Origin: Chryseobacterium sediminis
GTDB lineage: Bacteria; Bacteroidota; Bacteroidia; Flavobacteriales; Weeksellaceae
Direction: 5' to 3'
Length of the DNA: 64,000 nucleotides
Assembly (NCBI RefSeq): GCF_008386505.1
Contig: NZ_VUNZ01000003.1
Coordinates: 531,783-595,782 of the forward strand
Shown: positions 59,076 to 64,000 of the stretch, in pieces
Numbering within the stretch: position 1 is the stretch's first letter
Layout of the letters: each line of letters starts with the position of its first letter
Notes under the pieces: model-generated
The model's input: the letters and a program-made list of their open reading frames with translations, nothing else
Told to the model about the DNA's origin: nothing
Databases searched by the model: none
Program-made: the position numbers and the translations under genes

Positions 59076-60660
59076 AAGACAGATGCCTTATTTTAAAAAC
59101 TGGGCTCCGGAATGGCTTGTTAAAATCATTCTTTTTTCAATGACGCTTCCGGGAATCATTATCTTTTTTCTTCCTTTGGCTAATGTGAATGCAGCAGCGG
59201 GCTATTACGGGAGCGAACCGGCTGATATTCAGTTTTCAGTAGCACTGTTCTACGCAGGGTATGTAGGATTTTACAGTCTGGAAAGAAGGTTTTTCAGCTT
59301 TCTGGCTGCAAAAGAATATTTTCTTCTGTTTACCACACTGCAGATTCTGGCCTGCCTGATATGTTATTTTACCCGTGAAATTTATATCCTGTTTCCGGTG
59401 CGTTTCATACAGGGAATGTTATTTGCAGGAAACGTGAACCTTTCGCTTACCCTTATTTTTACAAGGCTGAGCAGTGAAAGAGGAAGGGAAATTAGTTTTT
59501 CAGTATTCTTCGGAATTCTGATCTGTGCTTTGCCATTTAATAATCTGATCACAGCAGATCTTATCGATTCTTATAATTTTAATATTGTCTATAAAACGGC
59601 CATATTCTCTTACCTGCCGGGACTTATTTTTCTTACTCTTGCCATGAGCAATTACAGAACTCATGCGAGATTTCATCTGTATAAGCTCGATTGGCAGAGC
59701 TTTGGACTTTTCAGCACTATCCTGGTATTGGTGGGATATATTACCATTTTCGGGCAGGAATATTACTGGCTGGAAGATAAAAGGATTTTGGGAAGTGTTA
59801 TAGGAATTGTTGTTTTGGGTGGAATATCCATTTTCCGTCAAAAGGCCATTAAAAGACCTTATATTGATCTGAGGATTTTTAAATACAGAAATTTCAAAGT
59901 AGGATTGCTGATCCTTTTTGTGATGTATATCTGTAGGTTTGCATCTGGAATTGTCAACAGTTATTTTGCATCAGAACTGCATCTGGATCCGTTTCATATT
60001 TCCTATATAAATATTTTCAATCTTGCAGGGTTGATTGTGGGAGTAATTATTGCCTGTTGTATGGTGCTGCAAAAGAAAAATATACGGTATATCTGGGGTT
60101 CCGGATTTTTAATACTGTTGATTTTTCATGGATTAATGTATTATTCTTTTGACGTTCAGGCGGATGAGTTTAATTATTATATTCCGTTGTTCCTTCAGGG
60201 ATTGGGGGTGGGATTAATTATGGTTCCGACGATTATTTTTATTATTTCCTCAGTTCCTGCTATTATTGGTCCTTCAGCCGCTGCAATGGCTCTGGCAGTC
60301 CGATATCTGGGTTTTTGCATCAGTATAGCACTGATCAATTTTTTTGAATTGTTTGAAAAAAGCCGTCATTATAATGCTTTTCAGGATCATTTAAGTGCTG
60401 TGGATCCGGCAGTCAAAAACTTTCTTCATCAGCAGACTGCTAAACTTATTTCCAGAGGAATGCCTGAAGATAAAGCAATAAAAGCGGCCAATAAAATGCT
60501 GGTGGGAAGAATGAATGTTCAGGATCATGTCCGTTTTGCCATGGATTATTATGAAATGATGGTGTGGCTTCTTGCGGCTTCACTGCTACTGATTTTTCTT
60601 TTCCCTTATCTGAACCGGACAGCTCTTTATTTGAAATCCCGAAGACTGTCGCCAGCTTAG
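59068..60660 (+). CDS. MFS drug transporter, DHA2 (EmrB) type
   Basis: 530 aa from the ATG at 59068, which overlaps the HlyD stop by eight bases; ATG at 59041 is a shadow extension. About 14 hydrophobic helices, with motif C-like FIQGMLFAGNVNLSLTLIFTRLSSERGREISFSV in helix 5 and GLGVGLIMVPTIIFIISSVPAIIGPSAAAMALAVRYLGFCISIA near the end. The family expels hydrophobic drugs by proton antiport. Third gene of the TolC-HlyD-MFS operon; terminator follows. Confidence 0.92.
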   Translation: MVKRQMPYFKNWAPEWLVKIILFSMTLPGIIIFFLPLANVNAAAGYYGSEPADIQFSVALFYAGYVGFYSLERRFFSFLAAKEYFLLFTTLQILACLICYFTREIYILFPVRFIQGMLFAGNVNLSLTLIFTRLSSERGREISFSVFFGILICALPFNNLITADLIDSYNFNIVYKTAIFSYLPGLIFLTLAMSNYRTHARFHLYKLDWQSFGLFSTILVLVGYITIFGQEYYWLEDKRILGSVIGIVVLGGISIFRQKAIKRPYIDLRIFKYRNFKVGLLILFVMYICRFASGIVNSYFASELHLDPFHISYINIFNLAGLIVGVIIACCMVLQKKNIRYIWGSGFLILLIFHGLMYYSFDVQADEFNYYIPLFLQGLGVGLIMVPTIIFIISSVPAIIGPSAAAMALAVRYLGFCISIALINFFELFEKSRHYNAFQDHLSAVDPAVKNFLHQQTAKLISRGMPEDKAIKAANKMLVGRMNVQDHVRFAMDYYEMMVWLLAASLLLIFLFPYLNRTALYLKSRRLSPA

Positions 60661-60723
60661 GTGAAATTTAATATTTAATATTTTGAAAGTATAGCTTATT
60701 AGGCTAATTTTATAGTAGAGTGC

Positions 60724-60754
60724 TGAGACTGTCTGATAAGGCAGTCTCTTTTGT
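60724..60754 (+). terminator. Terminator of the efflux operon
   Basis: GAGACTG / CAGTCTC stem with a ten-base loop, then TTTTG. Confidence 0.7.
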
Positions 60755-60800
60755 TAAGACAAAAAAAGATATTTTGGCCGGAACTGTATGTTTTTTGTCA

Positions 60801-60831
60801 TTGCAGACAAGGAGCTTTCTCTCTACATTTG
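60801..60831 (+). promoter_or_regulatory. Promoter of the GlxA-type regulator gene
   Basis: TTG (60801-60803), 20 bases, TACATTTG (60824-60831), with a 19-base leader to the start at 60851. Confidence 0.7.
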
Positions 60832-60850
60832 TACTCATACAGAACGAGAT

Positions 60851-61852
60851 ATGAAGAAAGAAGTACAGCATAGCGGGAAGAAAAATATAGTGCTTTTGGC
60901 ATTACCACAGGTGCAGCTGCTTGATATTGCCGGCCCGTGGGATGTTTTTACATCAGCAAATCGCTTTTTGAACAGTGAAAGTCAGGATTCCGGTTATCAT
61001 GTTCATCTGGTATCCGGAACATCAGAAAAGATAATATATTCCGGTTCGGGAATGCCGTTATCATGCAGTCAAACCATTTATGATATTGACTTTCCTATAG
61101 ATACTTTACTCGTTGCCGGCACTACTTTGAGCGTGCTGGATGAGATTAATCCAGATGTTTATCATTATCTGCAAAATATAAAGACACAAGTAAGGCGGAT
61201 GGGATCAGTATGTGTGGGAGCATTTGTACTTGCCAAAGCAGGTCTGCTGGATGGGCGACAAGTGACTACCCATTGGAAATTTGCGGATGCACTGCAGAAA
61301 TCTTACCCAGAGCTGGAGGTCAATGTTAATCCATTTTTTATTTGTGATAAACCTATCTACACTTCAGGAGGTGTTTCTTCAGGAATGGATCTTGCGCTGG
61401 CGCTCCTGGAAGAGGATTTTGGTAAAGCTTTGGCAGCAGAAGTCGCCTGTCACCTTGTTCTGCATTTAAAAAGGCCCGGAATGCAGTCTCAGTTTGGAAA
61501 TGCACTGCCGGAATATGAAACAATGTCTCCTTTCACAAAACAGGTCCGTGATCTGTTGAAAGACAAACTAGGAGAAACGATAACGGTAGAATACATTGCT
61601 GAGTCTCTGAACATGAGTACCCGTAATTTTTCAAGAGTGTTTGTGAAAGAATCAGGAATAACTCCAGGCAGGTTTATTGAAAAAATGAGATTGGATCAGG
61701 CCAGAAATATGCTTGAATATACGGATATGAGTATAGAAACAATTGCTGAGAAGTGTGGCTTTAGTAGTGTAGTATCGCTGCGTCGTTTATTCATTAAAAA
61801 TATTTCCCTTACCCCGGCGCAATACCGAAAAACATTCAAGCGCACAGAATAA
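60851..61852 (+). CDS. GlxA-type AraC regulator (DJ-1/PfpI plus AraC HTH)
   Basis: 333 aa from the ATG at 60851, after the promoter at 60801. N-terminal DJ-1/PfpI domain (about 12-180: KNIVLLALPQVQLLDIAGPWDVFTSANR, VCVGAFVLAKAGLLDGRQVTTHWKFADALQ, YTSGGVSSGMDLALALLEEDFG) with a Cys in SVCVGA, and a C-terminal AraC HTH (ITVEYIAESLNMSTRNFSRVFVKESGITP; IAEKCGFSSVVSLRRLF). Such regulators often work with DJ-1 or GNAT partners. The DJ-1 gene at 61957 is next on the same strand. Confidence 0.9.
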   Translation: MKKEVQHSGKKNIVLLALPQVQLLDIAGPWDVFTSANRFLNSESQDSGYHVHLVSGTSEKIIYSGSGMPLSCSQTIYDIDFPIDTLLVAGTTLSVLDEINPDVYHYLQNIKTQVRRMGSVCVGAFVLAKAGLLDGRQVTTHWKFADALQKSYPELEVNVNPFFICDKPIYTSGGVSSGMDLALALLEEDFGKALAAEVACHLVLHLKRPGMQSQFGNALPEYETMSPFTKQVRDLLKDKLGETITVEYIAESLNMSTRNFSRVFVKESGITPGRFIEKMRLDQARNMLEYTDMSIETIAEKCGFSSVVSLRRLFIKNISLTPAQYRKTFKRTE

Positions 61853-61956
61853 TCTTTTTTTCTTGCTTATTTACCTTAAGGCTGATGATCATCAATTGTC
61901 AGTAAGGAAGAGCTATGTCTTTATTCAACAAATAATCATCTTAAAATAATAGAATT

Positions 61957-62595
61957 ATGAAACACGAACAAAACAGTAAAACAATGAATGTTGCATTTTT
62001 AGTCTATGATCAGGTGGAAGTACTTGATTTAAATGGCCCTTTAGATGTTTTTGTTAAAGCAAATGTCATACAACCAGATAGTTATTATTGCTTTACAGTC
62101 GGAAAAACAAAAGAAGCCATATACACAGAAGCAAATACGATGGCTCTTATTCCTACTTATGACTTACAGACGTGTCCAAAGCCGGATATGATTGTTATTC
62201 CCGGAGCAAATCCTGATCAGATTATGAAATATAGTAAGGATGAAAACTTTCGGGAAACTGTCCTTAAATGGATTAAAAATCATTACGATACCGGAACTGT
62301 TATATTTACAGTATGCACGGGAAGTATGCTGCTATCCGGAACAGATATACTTACGGGTCGTAATATCACAACGCATAGTATGTTGCTGGATGTTTTAGAA
62401 CAGCATAATCCGGAAGCCAATGTAATCCGGAATATACGTTATATTGATCAGGAACAGTTAATAACTACTGCAGGTATTACGGCCGGAATTGATGCTGCAC
62501 TTTATCTTATTGGAAAACATTTTGGTCAGGAAACCGTTGATGCTATCATCAAACTTTTTGAATATCAGAATAGTAAAGCTGATGCTTCAGTTTAA
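61957..62595 (+). CDS. DJ-1/PfpI family protein
   Basis: 212 aa single DJ-1/PfpI domain: NVAFLVYDQVEVLDLNGPLDVFVKANV, nucleophile elbow FTVCTGSMLLSGTDILTGRNITTHSMLLDVLE with the Cys in TVCTGS, and TAGITAGIDAALYLIGKHFG. It resembles the N-terminal domain of the upstream GlxA-type regulator, so the two may have come from one gene duplication with loss of the HTH. Enzymatic role (hydratase, isonitrile hydratase or deglycase) is not decided. Confidence 0.87.
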   Translation: MKHEQNSKTMNVAFLVYDQVEVLDLNGPLDVFVKANVIQPDSYYCFTVGKTKEAIYTEANTMALIPTYDLQTCPKPDMIVIPGANPDQIMKYSKDENFRETVLKWIKNHYDTGTVIFTVCTGSMLLSGTDILTGRNITTHSMLLDVLEQHNPEANVIRNIRYIDQEQLITTAGITAGIDAALYLIGKHFGQETVDAIIKLFEYQNSKADASV

Positions 62596-62614
62596 AAAGA
62601 ATTTGATTTAATAA

Positions 62615-62644
62615 TTTTTGCCGACTGTAAAGAGCCGGCAAAAA
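62615..62644. terminator. Hairpin between convergent DJ-1 and membrane-protein genes
   Basis: TTTTTGCCG / CGGCAAAAA arms with a 12-base loop. The T side is at the 5' end on both strands, so a classical U tract after the stem is lacking and termination is uncertain. Confidence 0.4.
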
Positions 62645-62668
62645 CTATTAAAAATAGTAAGATTTAAT

Positions 62669-63172
62669 TTATTGACGGAAGGTGAATAGTTTAATACAAA
62701 GAGGAATAAAGCCTATTGAAATGACAATGTAAATAGCTACCCGAATATAGTTGAGGGTTTTCCATAGCGAGATTCTGGATACTATTTCTTCTGAAATAGA
62801 AGAGGATGATGCCAAGCTTTGAAACTGTATGATATTTGGCGCAAAAAATGTTAATGTCCAGACTCTTACAGCTGCGTGAATGATGAATAAAGCCAAAAGC
62901 CAGTTCCTTACCGGATCAATTTTCCAGCAAAAAATAATGGCAAGAATAAATGCAAGTTCATGCAGAGAATGCAGGATGATCCAAAAAAACTTCAGGCTTG
63001 TTCCTTTTCCATCCTGAAGGAACTTAAAGGTGTCGGGTGGGGAAGAAGCCCATTTAGGAACGAAGATAAGAGTTTCAAATATCTGCGCACCATTCATAAG
63101 GAAATAAAGCAGTGTTGTAATGCAAAGCCATATTTCTGCGCGGGTTATATAAGTAGCTGTTAAACTTTCCAT
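62669..63172 (-). CDS. Four-helix membrane protein of unknown family
   Basis: 167 aa with four hydrophobic helices (about 10-30, 63-83, 91-112 and 138-160). The first helix starts AEIWLCITTLLYFLMNGAQIFETLIFVPKW, a DUF1772-like opening. It is cotranscribed with the MarR gene upstream (gap of 14 bases). It may be under MarR control, for example a small-molecule membrane enzyme. Confidence 0.65.
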   Translation of the reverse strand: MESLTATYITRAEIWLCITTLLYFLMNGAQIFETLIFVPKWASSPPDTFKFLQDGKGTSLKFFWIILHSLHELAFILAIIFCWKIDPVRNWLLALFIIHAAVRVWTLTFFAPNIIQFQSLASSSSISEEIVSRISLWKTLNYIRVAIYIVISIGFIPLCIKLFTFRQ

Positions 63173-63186
63173 GGTTTTATGTTGAT

Positions 63187-63642
63187 TTATGAGTTGTTTA
63201 GGTCATCTGCTGTTTGTTTCATAATCATAGTAGCTTCCCGGAAATAACGTTCAATAGTTTCTATTTCTTTTTTAGAAAAAGTAGAGATGAGGTTAAGTGT
63301 TTTCTTCTGTAGTTCATCAAAAATAGGACTCAGCAATTTCATACTGTTCTCAACATTCGGGATAATGATTACTTTTCTTCGGTCTTCCTGTATAAACTGC
63401 CTTTTAAGAAGATCTTTCTTTTCCAAACGGTCTATTAATCCAGTTACTGCACCGGTAGTAAGTCTTGTCAACTTAGAAATTTCGCCGGCTGTTATAGACT
63501 CATATTGCAGAATAAGTCCAAGATATTTATGATCAGCACTGGAAAGCCCTGCTTTTCTGGCAATAGCTTCATGCATGAAAATGGAAGCATCAGAATATGT
63601 TCTGCTGGCTTCGCGAAAATGGGAGATAGTATCTTTAGTCAT
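63187..63642 (-). CDS. MarR family transcriptional regulator
   Basis: 151 aa winged HTH: the helix ITAGEISKLTRLTTGAVTGLIDRLEKKDLLKR is followed by the wing EDRRKVIIIPN and dimer helices at both ends. The 19-base palindrome at 63663 is 20 bases before its start, which fits auto-repression. The membrane-protein gene downstream on the same strand is likely in the same operon. Confidence 0.92.
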   Translation of the reverse strand: MTKDTISHFREASRTYSDASIFMHEAIARKAGLSSADHKYLGLILQYESITAGEISKLTRLTTGAVTGLIDRLEKKDLLKRQFIQEDRRKVIIIPNVENSMKLLSPIFDELQKKTLNLISTFSKKEIETIERYFREATMIMKQTADDLNNS

Positions 63643-63662
63643 TAAATTAATTATTTACTAAT

Positions 63663-63681
63663 TATCTTAGTTACTAAGATA
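63663..63681. promoter_or_regulatory. MarR operator: 19-base palindrome TATCTTAG-TTA-CTAAGATA
   Basis: Arms are perfect. Position is 21 bases from the MarR start codon, overlapping its promoter region. Confidence 0.7.
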
Positions 63682-63852
63682 TGTTTTGTTTTTGATTCAG
63701 CAAAATATTTTTTAGGTCCAAAAAATTGGTTCATCCGGTAATTCCCATTATTCCTGTGATTTTTATTGAAAAAAAATAATTAACGTAATTGATTTATAAA
63801 CAGCTGTTTGACTTTTTTGTTGAATATTTTATCATAAAAAAGCCCTGAAAAG

Positions 63853-63883
63853 TTTGGATTTAAGGAGGGTTTTTCTATCTTTG
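63853..63883 (+). promoter_or_regulatory. Promoter of tRNA-Lys
   Basis: TTTG (63853-63856), 19 bases, TATCTTTG (63876-63883): near-perfect Bacteroidota promoter. Confidence 0.85.
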
Positions 63884-63926
63884 CAGTCCCTTAAACAAAG
63901 GGATTTACTTGAAAAAGTAATTGGCC

Positions 63927-63999
63927 GACTCGGTAGCTCAGCTGGTAGAGCAATACACTTTTAATGTATGGGTCCTGGGTTCGAATCCCAGCCGGGTCA
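63927..63999 (+). tRNA. tRNA-Lys (anticodon UUU)
   Basis: Acceptor GACTCGG pairs with CCGGGTC (one G-T pair), discriminator A at 63999. Anticodon loop CTTTTAA with TTT at 63960-63962, stem ATACA / TGTAT; T-loop GGTTCGAATCC. The window ends one base after the discriminator. Confidence 0.95.
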
Positions 64000-64000
64000 C

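Overview
AT-rich chromosomal DNA from a member of the Bacteroidota, most like Chryseobacterium or a close relative (Weeksellaceae, Flavobacteriia). Support: promoters of the Bacteroidota type (TTTG, 19-20 bases, TAnnTTTG, upstream of both tRNA genes and several CDS), a TonB-dependent receptor paired with a DUF4249 lipoprotein, a T9SS C-terminal sorting domain, a beta-propeller histidine kinase with a LytTR regulator, many short Crp/Fnr regulators, and dispersed hairpin repeats. No phage, transposase, CRISPR array or plasmid gene was seen. The window starts inside a minus-strand secreted-protein gene and ends at the 3' end of a tRNA-Lys gene. | Layout. 0-5.4 kb: a Crp/Fnr regulator, DinB protein, a tandem O6-methylguanine repair pair (ogt, ada) with a small ORF between, then a CDP-alcohol phosphotransferase and a DUF2911-GNAT-cupin run. 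5.4-15.7 kb: zinc-ribbon protein, LytTR/propeller kinase operon, T9SS cargo, dienelactone hydrolase, HsdR-N-like nuclease, holA, trxB, glyoxalase-like protein and a repeat-rich patch. 15.8-26 kb: tRNA-Ser, CocE hydrolase, a candidate small RNA, CPBP protease, a secreted MBL phosphodiesterase-like protein, a deiminase lipoprotein, an AraC regulator and an AAA/VWA chaperone-like pair. 26-36.7 kb: two adjacent flavin amine oxidases, a histidine kinase/response regulator pair, an ACT protein, alpha/beta hydrolase lipoprotein, Crp/Fnr and YoaK proteins. 36.7-46.5 kb: the TonB receptor/DUF4249 pair, a thioredoxin-like protein, another Crp/Fnr gene followed by two CRP-like palindromes, RidA, an SDR without its catalytic Tyr/Lys, and a giant DUF2723 glycosyltransferase. 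| 46.9-55.7 kb is the most coherent system: a nitrite/nitric oxide module with hemerythrin, quinol NO reductase, RIC iron-sulfur repair protein, cytochrome c, SCO, a NirV-like SUMF1 protein, copper nitrite reductase NirK, a four-helix membrane protein, a SAM methyltransferase and an Rrf2-type Fe-S regulator. Three leaders share a 19-base element and the regulator's own leader has a related palindrome, so this looks like a single NO regulon that turns nitrite into N2O and repairs nitrosative damage. | 55.7-64 kb holds a tripartite efflux operon (TolC, HlyD, 14-TM MFS) divergent from an AraC regulator, a GlxA-type regulator with a DJ-1/PfpI partner, a membrane protein with a MarR regulator that has a clear palindromic operator, and tRNA-Lys. 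Functions come from reading the translated proteins by eye; no database search was run.
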